Positions 1-5,893 of a stretch of 7,246 nt of DNA are shown here, in pieces. Where the stretch lies: the NCBI GenBank assembly GCA_964522445.1, contig CAZFUY010000125.1, forward strand, positions 1 through 7,246, written 5' to 3'. Both the position numbers and the translations under genes were made by a program. The stretch comes from CAZFUY01 sp964522445 (GTDB taxonomy: Bacteria > Pseudomonadota > Gammaproteobacteria > SZUA-229). Below the pieces are notes generated by a model. That model did not search any database. It was given only the letters and a program-made list of their open reading frames with translations, and had not been told where the DNA came from. Each line of letters opens with the position of its first letter. The first letter of the stretch is position 1.

Positions 1-6
1 CAGTCA

Positions 7-735
7 CTATGGAGTATATTTTTTATCATATGGGTGAATAATCAAATCCATCCCACCTCTAAAGGCTTTTAAGCCTGTCAAATGAGATCTGTCGGCAGGA
101 TTCAAATGTATGCAGCCGTGCGAATTCGTCATATCAATAGTTTTACCAAGTTTAAGCTCTGCTTCATTCTCAGCAGTAGTGTGAAACATACTGCCTTCAA
201 GAGATTCATTGGCATCACGTTTTTTATTGTTATTTAAATCTTTAAAGTAACGAATAGCAATCGGGCCAAACGCATTGAAAACCCAGGTTTTAGGTATGCC
301 TTTGATACCATACAAGCTGTAGTAAGTATCAATTATGTGTTTTCTGCCAATGCTAAAATCTTTGTTAACTGAAGCCCATTTCCCATTTGATAACCTGTAC
401 CAGACATCAGTCTTTTTGTTTTCAGGCAGGTTGCGCTCGCCAGGTACATCTTTTATGGGGGTTCCCCATTTAATTTGCGACATAAGCCAGGAAGCGGTTC
501 GGTAAGCTGCGGGATTTTCTAAAACAAAGCGACCAGAAGGAGTAGGCGTGTAATCAGGCCCACCTCGGGTGTCTTTAATAGTATTAGAGTAGCCCCCCCA
601 AGCTTCAGACTGGTAAACGGCTTTGCCATTTTTAATAAAAATCAGCAGGCCACCACCACCACTTGATGATGTGCCAGGTACAATATCAGAGGCTTTGTGA
701 AAGTGTCCTGGGTAGTAATGAAGGGATTCAGTCAT
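7..735 (-). CDS. YkuD-fold L,D-transpeptidase-like protein without signal peptide; candidate secreted peptidoglycan-acting effector
   Basis: The 242-residue protein carries the YkuD active-site signature: His185 followed by the tetrad S205-H206-G207-C208. Cys208 would be the nucleophile that attacks the peptide stem of peptidoglycan. The residue after the usual HGC-I is His rather than the common Arg. The N-terminus has no signal peptide or membrane segment but has a Ser/Gly-rich stretch near residues 23-30. Periplasmic L,D-transpeptidases normally have a Sec signal, so a soluble form suggests delivery by another route, such as type VI secretion, where YkuD-like effectors (Tlde1) are known. 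This is inference. Residues 166-177 match a 12-residue EF-hand calcium loop (D1, N3, N5, D9, E12) just before the catalytic His. An AAGGAA ribosome site lies 5 nt before the ATG. The stop is 6 nt from the window edge, so any downstream immunity gene is out of view. The fold is confident; the substrate and export route are not. Confidence 0.85.
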   Translation of the reverse strand: MTESLHYYPGHFHKASDIVPGTSSSGGGGLLIFIKNGKAVYQSEAWGGYSNTIKDTRGGPDYTPTPSGRFVLENPAAYRTASWLMSQIKWGTPIKDVPGERNLPENKKTDVWYRLSNGKWASVNKDFSIGRKHIIDTYYSLYGIKGIPKTWVFNAFGPIAIRYFKDLNNNKKRDANESLEGSMFHTTAENEAELKLGKTIDMTNSHGCIHLNPADRSHLTGLKAFRGGMDLIIHPYDKKYTP

Positions 736-740
736 GCTCG

Positions 741-746
741 TTCCTT
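741..746 (-). promoter_or_regulatory. Ribosome binding site of the YkuD-like gene
   Basis: On the minus strand AAGGAA lies 5 nt before the ATG. It is a strong Shine-Dalgarno match and fixes the start that leaves the protein without a signal peptide. Confidence 0.7.
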
Positions 747-838
747 GTTTGCATGTTAGTCGAGAAGTTACTATAAAATTTATTTGAAATATATCATAAA
801 GAGCCAGTTAAATATCTCTAAAATTACTTGTCTGTGGT

Positions 839-852
839 TATTTACGTAAATA
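839..852. repeat. 14-bp perfect palindrome upstream of the YkuD-like gene
   Basis: TATTTACGTAAATA is a perfect palindrome about 100 bp upstream of the divergent YkuD-like start, so it could be an operator. One palindrome of this length is expected roughly by chance in a window of this size, so the functional reading is weak. Confidence 0.25.
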
Positions 853-1101
853 GTTGTTAAATAAGTTTGGGTATAGGTGAAACTATCAAAACTTGTCATA
901 AAACTCTGTTGTTCATGAAATTATCAATAAAAATCAGTTAGTTAAACTAATAACCCTAAAACCTGTGTTAGTATCAAGTCATTAACAGTGCATTAAGTTC
1001 CTAGTAAGCAAAACTCAGGAATGAGCTAAAAATAATAAAACTATAGATAAACCAGGTTGCCAGAGTGTTTAATAATAATACGGGTCAGAGATCAATTAAC
1101 T

Positions 1102-1126
1102 CTAATATTAGAAACAATTGTTCTCT
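1102..1126 (+). repeat. Left copy of a 25-bp inverted repeat bounding the defence block
   Basis: The first 20 bases, CTAATATTAGAAACAATTGT, recur exactly in reverse complement at 4726-4745. Allowing one mismatch the match covers 25 bp (4721-4745). The unit joins two palindromes, CTAATATTAG and ACAATTGT, separated by AA. It sits immediately before the truncated HTH-antitoxin remnant. No clear target-site duplication is seen next to the two copies. Confidence 0.85.
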
Positions 1127-1390
1127 TGTACCTGTTTTATAGGCATCCTCGGTAAAGGGGCACATAAATTATTGTGGAAACAGTATTTACGCAAATGGAA
1201 AAAGGCTGAAAAAGAGCCGGGTGATCAATACCCCAAAGAACAGACTCGATTGTTTCCCCGGTTAGTGTATCGTGCACTGGCAGAAGACATAATCGGAGAG
1301 TCAAAAGCCGCTGAGTTGTTAGGAATGTCAGTGTCAGCGTTACATGCATGCCGGAAAATGGAGTGTCCGAATGAAGCTGCTGGTCAGTGA
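1118..1390 (+). pseudogene. N-terminally truncated HTH antitoxin (C-terminal part of an XRE/ImmA-type protein)
   Basis: The frame is open for 90 codons, but its only upstream start is a TTG lying inside the left inverted repeat, with no ribosome site, and the first 15 or so residues look like junk. From about residue 20 onward (W20-K21 and after) the protein reads like the C-terminal tail of an antitoxin of the HTH/ImmA-IrrE class. The clearest part is LVYRALAEDIIGESKAAELL, followed by a short helix-turn-helix-like segment. Full-length relatives carry an N-terminal HTH and often a metallopeptidase-like domain, all missing here. The stop overlaps by 20 bp the start of a PIN-domain stub, which is the usual order for this antitoxin-toxin pair. 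I infer that the pair was cut at its 5' side, at or near the inverted repeat. Confidence 0.6.
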
Positions 1391-1433
1391 TGCAAATATT
1401 TGTATAGATATGAGTATCATGGGTATTATATGA
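1371..1433 (+). pseudogene. PIN-domain toxin remnant (first 20 residues only)
   Basis: An ATG overlapping the end of the HTH remnant opens a 20-codon frame reading MKLLVSDANICIDMSIMGII, then TGA. The beginning matches the N-terminus of PIN-domain ribonuclease toxins, where SDAN supplies the first catalytic Asp (residue 7) and the next strand continues 'IDM'. The rest of the PIN fold, with its other acidic residues, is absent. No continuation was found in another frame before the zeta-like gene at 1488. The overlap with the upstream remnant matches the translational coupling of HTH/PIN operons. The peptide is too short to be a nuclease, so this is a relic. The identification rests on a short match and on the gene order. 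Confidence 0.6.
1400..1429 (+). promoter_or_regulatory. Possible promoter of the zeta-like operon
   Basis: TTGTAT at 1400-1405 and TATTAT at 1424-1429 are separated by 18 bp and lie about 60 bp before the zeta-like ATG. The -10 matches the consensus at 5 of 6 positions, the -35 at only 3 of 6. AT-rich sequence makes chance matches common. Confidence 0.25.
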
Positions 1434-1487
1434 TTAGATCTTATCAGGGCAGGTTGTAAATGTATTTAACAGAAGGTTTAAGCTGAT

Positions 1488-2063
1488 ATGAAAAAACCCA
1501 TCTGCTGGATAATTGCAGGCCCCAATGGTGCAGGAAAAACAACCTTTGCGTTGAAGTATTTACCGGGAGTGGCTGAGTGTAATAATTTCGTGAATGCGGA
1601 TCTTATAGCGGCGGGTTTATCACCACTGGCACCTGAAAAAGAGTTACTGGCCGCCAGCCGTTTATTTCTGAAAGAAATTCGTCACTATATCAAACGACGA
1701 GAATCCTTTGGTTTTGAAACTACATTGTCGGGGCGTAGTTACTTAAAGCTGGTTGCCAACCTGCTCGCCGAGGGGTGGCAGGTTGAGCTGGTTTATCTGG
1801 CTCTTCCCGATGTGGAAATGTCTATACAACGTGTTGCTGAACGAGTGGCACATGGTGGCCATACTGTTGCAGAAAAAGTGATAAGGAGACGTTTTCCCCG
1901 TAGCATATATAATCTAATATACCTCTTTAGTGAAAAGGTGAGTCATACACGTTGTTTCATGAACAGTGCAAATGACCCCGTGATAGTTTTTTTGCAGGAA
2001 GGTAAGCAGAGAACAGTAGTAAATCAGGATGCACTGGATTTGTTAATTAAAAAGGCAACATAA
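1488..2063 (+). CDS. Zeta-toxin-like P-loop kinase (predicted ABC-type ATPase/zeta family)
   Basis: The 191-residue protein has a Walker A loop, GPNGAGKTT, at residues 11-19, an NADLIAAGLSP segment with Asp38, and FETTLSG at 76-82. An Arg-rich stretch toward the C-terminus (about 115-140) includes GGHTV and IRRRFPRS. This order is typical of chromosomal zeta-family proteins. Characterised zeta toxins phosphorylate UDP-N-acetylglucosamine and so block peptidoglycan synthesis. That activity is not demonstrated for this small branch and is inferred. An AGAAGG motif precedes the ATG by a rather long 11 nt. The stop overlaps the start of the next gene by one base (TAATG), so the two are probably translated together. 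Parts of the gene look more G+C-rich than the helicase gene nearby, which suggests a separate origin. The family is clear; toxicity is not proven. Confidence 0.85.
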   Translation: MKKPICWIIAGPNGAGKTTFALKYLPGVAECNNFVNADLIAAGLSPLAPEKELLAASRLFLKEIRHYIKRRESFGFETTLSGRSYLKLVANLLAEGWQVELVYLALPDVEMSIQRVAERVAHGGHTVAEKVIRRRFPRSIYNLIYLFSEKVSHTRCFMNSANDPVIVFLQEGKQRTVVNQDALDLLIKKAT

Positions 2064-2248
2064 TGAATACCGATATAGAAAATAAAAAGATGCTCCAGTC
2101 GCTAAAAAGCGCAGTGGCAGAAGCATTAGAAAAAAAACGCCTCTTAGGCCAGTATGCGGTGATATGGAAAAATAATCGACCTGCTATTATTTCGAATAAT
2201 GATGAAGCTGCAGTTAGTGTTTTAGCTGTGCATAAAACAGAAGACTGA
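2063..2248 (+). CDS. Small protein paired with the zeta-like kinase; putative antitoxin
   Basis: This gene encodes 61 residues, starting at the last base of the zeta-like stop codon, with AAGG 7 nt before the ATG. A predicted helix at about residues 10-27 (SAVAEALEKKRLLGQ) is followed by a short strand-like part (YAVIWKNNRPAII). Proteins with the 'ALE-KKR-LGQYAV-W' pattern are commonly found directly downstream of zeta-like kinases. The coupling and constant pairing suggest a cognate neutralising partner. It is unlike the epsilon antitoxin of the plasmid epsilon-zeta systems, which lies upstream and is larger. It has no visible catalytic residues or DNA-binding motif. The antitoxin role is inferred from position. 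Confidence 0.7.
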   Translation: MNTDIENKKMLQSLKSAVAEALEKKRLLGQYAVIWKNNRPAIISNNDEAAVSVLAVHKTED

Positions 2249-2270
2249 GATTGCAGGGAGCATGTTGTTA

Positions 2271-2384
2271 ATGGTAAAGCTAGCTGGTAATGGCTTGATT
2301 ACTATTGATAAAGCTGAAGTGGCTTATGCTGTGATGGGAAATGAAGGGCGTCGATTGCTTTGGGCTGAAGTAAGAAAACAATAA
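2271..2384 (+). CDS. Small ORF of unknown function (37 residues)
   Basis: An ATG with AGGGAG 10 nt upstream opens a frame of 37 codons. A start at 2262 would add three residues but sits too close to that ribosome site. The peptide reads as a plausible protein, for example LITIDKAEVAYAVMGNEGRR followed by LLWAEV, with mixed charge and no low-complexity run. It follows the putative antitoxin by about 20 bp in the same direction and could be part of that operon or the tail of a lost gene. I do not recognise the family. The longer minus-strand frame over this stretch is not supported. Confidence 0.35.
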   Translation: MVKLAGNGLITIDKAEVAYAVMGNEGRRLLWAEVRKQ

Positions 2385-2465
2385 GTAATTATAAAGTTTA
2401 ATGGTTAAACCTGTAGACAATATTTTATAATCAGATCGTTCCTGTTTAATAGGGTAGAACAGAAG

Positions 2466-2558
2466 TTGGTTGACAAAATATCTAAAGAACACCGCAGCTG
2501 GAATATGAGTAGGATTAAAATGGTAAATACCAAGCTGGAAATTAAAGTGTCGGAGTGA
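2466..2558 (+). pseudogene. Remnant of a Vsr endonuclease gene (N-terminal fragment)
   Basis: From a TTG at 2466 the frame gives a 30-residue peptide beginning (M)VDKISKEHRSWNMSRIK, followed by 'NTKLEIKVSE', then TGA. This matches the start of Vsr very-short-patch repair endonucleases, in which an R-S-x-x-MS-x-I segment is followed by NTKPE and a helix. The Glu of 'KLE' falls where the conserved Pro-Glu of the family lies. Everything after that is lost: no PDIV, HGC-W-H or Cys ligands follow. The fragment differs clearly from the complete Vsr at 6476-6901, so it is not a recent duplicate. It sits 20 bp before a zinc-ribbon fragment, so this interval appears to be a graveyard of defence genes. 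Confidence 0.65.
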
Positions 2559-2577
2559 TTTAAAATTAATCACTTCA

Positions 2578-2700
2578 ATGCCTTTAATTGCCAAGTGTGG
2601 CTCTAGCTTGGTAGACAGAACTGTGAAAAAGGCCGAATCGGGCTCGAAATTTCTAGGCTGTGAAAACTATCCAAAATGTCAGTTTACAAAAAATACATAG
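2578..2700 (+). pseudogene. C-terminal zinc-ribbon remnant (topoisomerase C4 type)
   Basis: A 40-codon frame contains KCGSSLVDRTVKK, then FLGCENYPKCQFTKN, and ends in TAG. This is the pattern of the topoisomerase-type C4 zinc finger, normally C-P-x-C-G followed about 20 residues later by GC-x-x-YP-x-C. Three of the four Cys ligands are present. The first is replaced, because the sequence reads IAKCG instead of CPKCG, and a small deletion in the DNA could explain it. Such ribbons end topoisomerase I and also several restriction-type nucleases found in defence islands. A full topoisomerase is not present. I read this as the stub of a lost nuclease gene rather than a working mini-protein, although a 40-residue product is formally possible. 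Confidence 0.6.
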
Positions 2701-2725
2701 TATGAAACTTAGGATTTAAAAATAA

Positions 2726-4699
2726 ATGAAACGCGCCTATTACTCATCTACTATTCATGAATTCTGCAAACAGCTGCCCGACCAAATACTTGGTCAAATG
2801 ACACAACAGCATTCATTTGATTTAAATGCTCTTCAGCGTGATGCATGGATTGAGCAAACCATTATATTAAAAGACACTTTGTTTAATCATAAAGGAAAAA
2901 TATATTTCGAATTTTCAATACCACGAATGGGTAGGCGCATTGATTCAGTGGTTATTATTGGGTCTTTTATTTTTATTATAGAGTTTAAAGTTGGCGCCAA
3001 AAAATATGAGAGCGCCGATTTAGACCAAGTAATGGATTACGCATTAGATCTACGTAACTTTCATGAGGGCAGCCATCATGCCACGCTTATACCTATACTG
3101 GTAGCAACTAAGGCACCTTCTGTTGATAACAAATTTAATGATCTTCCAGAAGATGACCTTTTTAAACCTATCTGTTGCAATAGTGAAAATTTAGAAGATA
3201 CTTTAATTAATGCATTGAATCTAAAGCTTAATCAATCGATTAATTGCAATGAATGGGAAGGTAGTGGTTATAAACCCACACCGACTATTATTGAAGCAAC
3301 ATTGGCGCTTTACAATGGCCATTCTGTTGCAGATATATCCCGTAATGATGCTTCATCAGAAAATTTATCTCATACATCGGCTTCTGTCGATGCAATCATT
3401 AATCATTCAAAAGCAAACTCTGAAAAGTCGATTATTATTGTTACCGGTGTGCCTGGTGCAGGTAAGACCCTAGTAGGGCTTAATGTTGCTACTACACATA
3501 TTAATACCGATGATGAACTTTATAGTGTATTTCTTTCTGGTAATGGACCTTTAGTTAAAATACTTCAAGAAGCATTAGCGCGAGATAAAGTTACTAGAAG
3601 CGTTAAAGCTGGAAATAAAATGAAGAAAGGAGTAGCACTTAGCGAAGTCAAAGCCTTTATTCAAAATGTACATCACTTTAGAGATGAAGGCCTAGTCGAC
3701 TTAACCAAACCACCTATTGAACATGTGGCTTTGTTTGATGAGGCTCAGCGAGCATGGTCAAAAGATCAAACCATCACATTTATGCGAACAAAGAAAGATC
3801 AGCCTGATTTTAATCAGTCTGAACCTGAGTTCTTAATTTCATGTATGGATAGACATAAAGATTGGGCAACAATTGTTTGTTTGGTAGGTGGTGGCCAAGA
3901 AATAAATACCGGTGAGGCAGGAATCAGTGAATGGTTTGATGCAATAGAAAACTCATTTCCCCATTGGAAGGTCTATCTGTCAAATAGATTAACAGATAGT
4001 GAATACGGTGCAGGTAAAATTATTGATCAGGCTAAGAAAAACCCAATGGTTAAGTTTATACCTGAATTACATCTTCAAACTTCAATGCGTTCATTTAGAA
4101 GTGAAAATGTATCCTTATTTGTTAAGCAATTACTCGATTTAGAAATTGAAGAAGCAAAGAATAATTTAAAGACAATTCAACAAAATTATCCCATTGTACT
4201 CACGCGTGATATTGATAAGGCTAAAAACTGGGTACGTACAAAAGCACGTGGTACAGAACGCTATGGTATGGTGGTGTCATCACAAGCTTACCGCTTAAAG
4301 CCTTACTCAATTGATGTTCGAGTTAAGACAGATCCAGTACATTGGTTTTTAAATGGTAAAGATGATGTTCGTTCATCTTACTACTTAGAAGATGTCGTTA
4401 CAGAGTTTGATGTACAGGGTCTTGAGTTAGATTGGGTTTGTATGGCTTGGGATGCAGATTTTCGTTACACAGATAATAGATGGGAAAACTGGTCTTTCCG
4501 TGGAAAGAAGTGGCAAAGAATTAATAAATTAGAAAGGCAGATGTATCAAAAGAATGCTTACCGAGTTTTGCTTACTCGAGCAAGGCAAGGCATGGTTATC
4601 TTCGTGCCAGAAGGCGATGAAGAAGATCTTACTAGACCAAAAAATTATTATGATGCTACATATCATTACCTCAAAGAATTAGGTATTGTTAATATTTAA
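2726..4699 (+). CDS. PD-(D/E)XK nuclease-DUF2075 (Schlafen group 3-like) helicase fusion; candidate anti-phage protein
   Basis: The 657-residue protein has two parts. Residues about 55-110 form a RecB-like PD-(D/E)XK nuclease core, with Asp73 in RRID, E86-F87-K88 and the QxxxY motif at Q101-Y105. Residues about 235-630 form an SF1-type DUF2075 helicase domain. It shows Walker A GVPGAGKT (241-248), Walker B ALFDEAQRAW (Asp338, Glu339), LVGGGQEINTGEAG (386-399), TSMRSFR (452-458), FDVQGLELDWV (561-571) and the closing YRVLLTRARQGMVIFVP (612-628), which holds the arginine finger region. All key residues are intact. AGGA lies 11 nt before the ATG. The gene stands alone, ends 21 bp before the right inverted repeat and follows relics of other defence genes. 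Single-protein nuclease-helicases of this general design, such as staphylococcal Nhi, restrict phages. That role is inferred here. Confidence 0.88.
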   Translation: MKRAYYSSTIHEFCKQLPDQILGQMTQQHSFDLNALQRDAWIEQTIILKDTLFNHKGKIYFEFSIPRMGRRIDSVVIIGSFIFIIEFKVGAKKYESADLDQVMDYALDLRNFHEGSHHATLIPILVATKAPSVDNKFNDLPEDDLFKPICCNSENLEDTLINALNLKLNQSINCNEWEGSGYKPTPTIIEATLALYNGHSVADISRNDASSENLSHTSASVDAIINHSKANSEKSIIIVTGVPGAGKTLVGLNVATTHINTDDELYSVFLSGNGPLVKILQEALARDKVTRSVKAGNKMKKGVALSEVKAFIQNVHHFRDEGLVDLTKPPIEHVALFDEAQRAWSKDQTITFMRTKKDQPDFNQSEPEFLISCMDRHKDWATIVCLVGGGQEINTGEAGISEWFDAIENSFPHWKVYLSNRLTDSEYGAGKIIDQAKKNPMVKFIPELHLQTSMRSFRSENVSLFVKQLLDLEIEEAKNNLKTIQQNYPIVLTRDIDKAKNWVRTKARGTERYGMVVSSQAYRLKPYSIDVRVKTDPVHWFLNGKDDVRSSYYLEDVVTEFDVQGLELDWVCMAWDADFRYTDNRWENWSFRGKKWQRINKLERQMYQKNAYRVLLTRARQGMVIFVPEGDEEDLTRPKNYYDATYHYLKELGIVNI

Positions 4700-4720
4700 A
4701 GAGTTATTTGGATAGGGTGT

Positions 4721-4745
4721 AGAGCACAATTGTTTCTAATATTAG
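4721..4745 (-). repeat. Right copy of the 25-bp inverted repeat
   Basis: Read on the minus strand it begins CTAATATTAGAAACAATTGT, identical over 20 bp to the left copy at 1102-1121. Over 25 bp it differs at one position. It starts 21 bp after the helicase stop codon. Together the two copies enclose 3644 bp. A 20-bp exact match in opposite orientation is very unlikely by chance in a window of this size. Confidence 0.85.
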
Positions 4746-4750
4746 GAGGT

Positions 4751-4769
4751 ATTGGTCACTGGCACCAAT
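4751..4769 (+). terminator. Weak hairpin after the helicase gene
   Basis: ATTGGT pairs with ACCAAT across a 7-nt loop and is followed shortly by ACTTTT. It could end the helicase transcript, but the stem is short and the U tract is poor. Confidence 0.25.
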
Positions 4770-4824
4770 TACTTTTGAGTCAGTTTTTAATTTGAAGTTC
4801 ATTAAAGCTTAAACGTGTGAGATG

Positions 4825-4845
4825 GGTCATTTTTATTGACCTTTT
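4825..4845 (+). terminator. Possible terminator before the effector candidate
   Basis: GGTCA pairs with TGACC across a T-rich 7-nt loop and is followed directly by TTTT. It lies about 40 bp before the next gene and would separate the inverted-repeat block from the effector-lipoprotein pair. Confidence 0.3.
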
Positions 4846-4880
4846 AATGAGATATCATCTGATTACTTAGAATTTATGTC

Positions 4881-4886
4881 AAAGGA
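4881..4886 (+). promoter_or_regulatory. Ribosome binding site that favours the second ATG (4893)
   Basis: AAAGGA directly abuts the ATG at 4887 but lies 6 nt before the in-frame ATG at 4893. The shorter protein (332 residues, starting MELSEV) is therefore the more likely product. Confidence 0.5.
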
Positions 4887-5891
4887 ATGAAAATGGAGTT
4901 GTCTGAAGTTAGAGAAAAGATTAAACAAAAATCATCAAGGGAGGTTCGTAACAGTGGTAATCCGAATGATGGTGATATTGATAGGGAGTTGGCTCGTGCG
5001 GGTAAAAAGCGTCAGCCAGATGATATACCCACTCAAGATACAAATATTCGTGATGGTAAAGTAAAGCCAGGGAACGTTAAAAACGGATCTTTTAACCCAA
5101 CGACACTTGAAACCAAAGGGCTTTATAAACTAGGACCCGCAATTAGACCTCATATTGTTCATGATTCAGGTTTTTCAAAATTTCCAAAAAAAGAGCCAGA
5201 GCTTTCTGATTACATGGAATTATATAAATGGAAGTCTATGTTGGAGGGTGCAGAAACATTTCGCCCTGATCTAACAGATGGTGTTGCTGCTTATCGTCAT
5301 TATTTAGAGGGAGAGGGAAAACCGAGAAGTTTTTCTTATGACCGTTATGTCAATAATGATGAAAGTGGAAGGTTAACGTTACGAAATGCTATTCTTGATG
5401 CACAGCATGCTGCGATAGAGTTGTGGTTAAATAATAAGAAGCCCGCTAAATTTAAATTAACCGGACCACCTATTCCCTGTGGGGCGATAGATCCTAAGCT
5501 TGCGCATGTGGGAAAAAACTTTCCGTACCCAGCAACTGAAAATTGGCAAAAAGCGATTGGTGCTCATATTATCTGGTTAAGTGCAAATGTAGTCGTTAGA
5601 AACTTTCCGGGTACAGCGCATCCGCCTGAATTTAAGATGGAATTGGTTTTGCACGCAGAAGATCAATATAACTTTAATCCGGGTGCTGCGGATATTGCAA
5701 CGGGTGTTCCAGATGATGTGAACGGACAGTTCGTGGTTGTCGGTTTTGCTCAAGGGTATTTTCAGTCTGCTGTGTTACGCAGAAATTTCAGTTGGAAAGG
5801 TCTTGATTTGGGTGTTTCCAGCATAGGGATAAGCAGACAGTTAAGACAGGTTCAACCTCAAAACAATAGAAGTGCAACCAATAGAATTTAA
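4887..5891 (+). CDS. Soluble protein of unrecognised family; candidate secreted antibacterial effector
   Basis: The longest form has 334 residues; the ribosome site favours a start at residue 3. There is no signal peptide or membrane helix. Residues about 1-65 are charged and probably flexible. A helical part follows around 105-183, including DGVAAYRHYLEGEGK. Next comes a Pro-rich linker and a likely beta-rich domain from about 215. That domain contains ENWQKAIGAHIIW and the segment D259-Q-Y-N-F-N-P-G-A-A-D-I-A-T-G, with VNGQFVVVG after it. The C-terminal 25 residues are polar. I do not recognise the family with confidence. In order of parts the domain loosely recalls DUF3289 and other polymorphic-toxin-associated proteins. 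The gene is followed 2 bp later by a lipoprotein gene. That tight pairing, the soluble character and the nearby signal-less YkuD protein suggest an effector acting in a rival's periplasm or membrane. This is inference. Confidence 0.6.
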   Translation: MKMELSEVREKIKQKSSREVRNSGNPNDGDIDRELARAGKKRQPDDIPTQDTNIRDGKVKPGNVKNGSFNPTTLETKGLYKLGPAIRPHIVHDSGFSKFPKKEPELSDYMELYKWKSMLEGAETFRPDLTDGVAAYRHYLEGEGKPRSFSYDRYVNNDESGRLTLRNAILDAQHAAIELWLNNKKPAKFKLTGPPIPCGAIDPKLAHVGKNFPYPATENWQKAIGAHIIWLSANVVVRNFPGTAHPPEFKMELVLHAEDQYNFNPGAADIATGVPDDVNGQFVVVGFAQGYFQSAVLRRNFSWKGLDLGVSSIGISRQLRQVQPQNNRSATNRI

Positions 5892-5893
5892 TT

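Larger units (their letters stand above)
736..1101. other. Intergenic region of about 365 bp with no recognisable gene
   Basis: All frames are short and broken by stops, and none gives a recognisable protein segment. The region holds the 5' leader of the minus-strand YkuD-like gene and ends at the left inverted repeat at 1102. Two small perfect palindromes are present, at 839-852 and at 938-950 (TTAGTT-A-AACTAA). No attC-like site, tRNA or clear sigma-70 promoter could be made out. AT-rich -10-like hexamers exist on the minus strand at about 770-800, but none has a matching -35. Confidence 0.6.

Noticed and set aside
736..1101. Integron attC site or gene-cassette structure in the gene-free region
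   Set aside because: No paired R/L boxes or large imperfect hairpin could be found, and the genes differ in orientation.
1137..1349. Minus-strand frame of 70 codons
   Set aside because: It is antisense to the HTH remnant, which has recognisable protein similarity on the plus strand.
2280..2594. Minus-strand frame of 104 codons whose first residues (IKGIEVINFKSLRHFNF) look like the N-terminus of an AAA/RecF-type ATPase
   Set aside because: No Walker A follows, the start is TTG without a ribosome site, and the rest is Phe/Tyr/Ser-rich as expected from AT-rich antisense. The plus strand of the same stretch holds recognisable Vsr and zinc-ribbon pieces and the small ORF.
3249..3473. A 74-codon plus-strand frame inside the helicase gene
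   Set aside because: It lies wholly within the continuous helicase reading frame, reading through its Walker A in another frame, and has no motif of its own.
1091..4773. Target-site duplication around the inverted repeats (left ATCAATTAACT, right ACCAATTACTT)
   Set aside because: The right sequence lies about 20 bp beyond the repeat end and the match is imperfect, so it is not a proper duplication.
5653..5700. D259-x-Y-N in the effector candidate as a colicin M active site (D-x-Y-D-x5-H-R)
   Set aside because: The second Asp is Asn and the His-Arg pair is absent, so lipid II hydrolysis by that mechanism is not supported.
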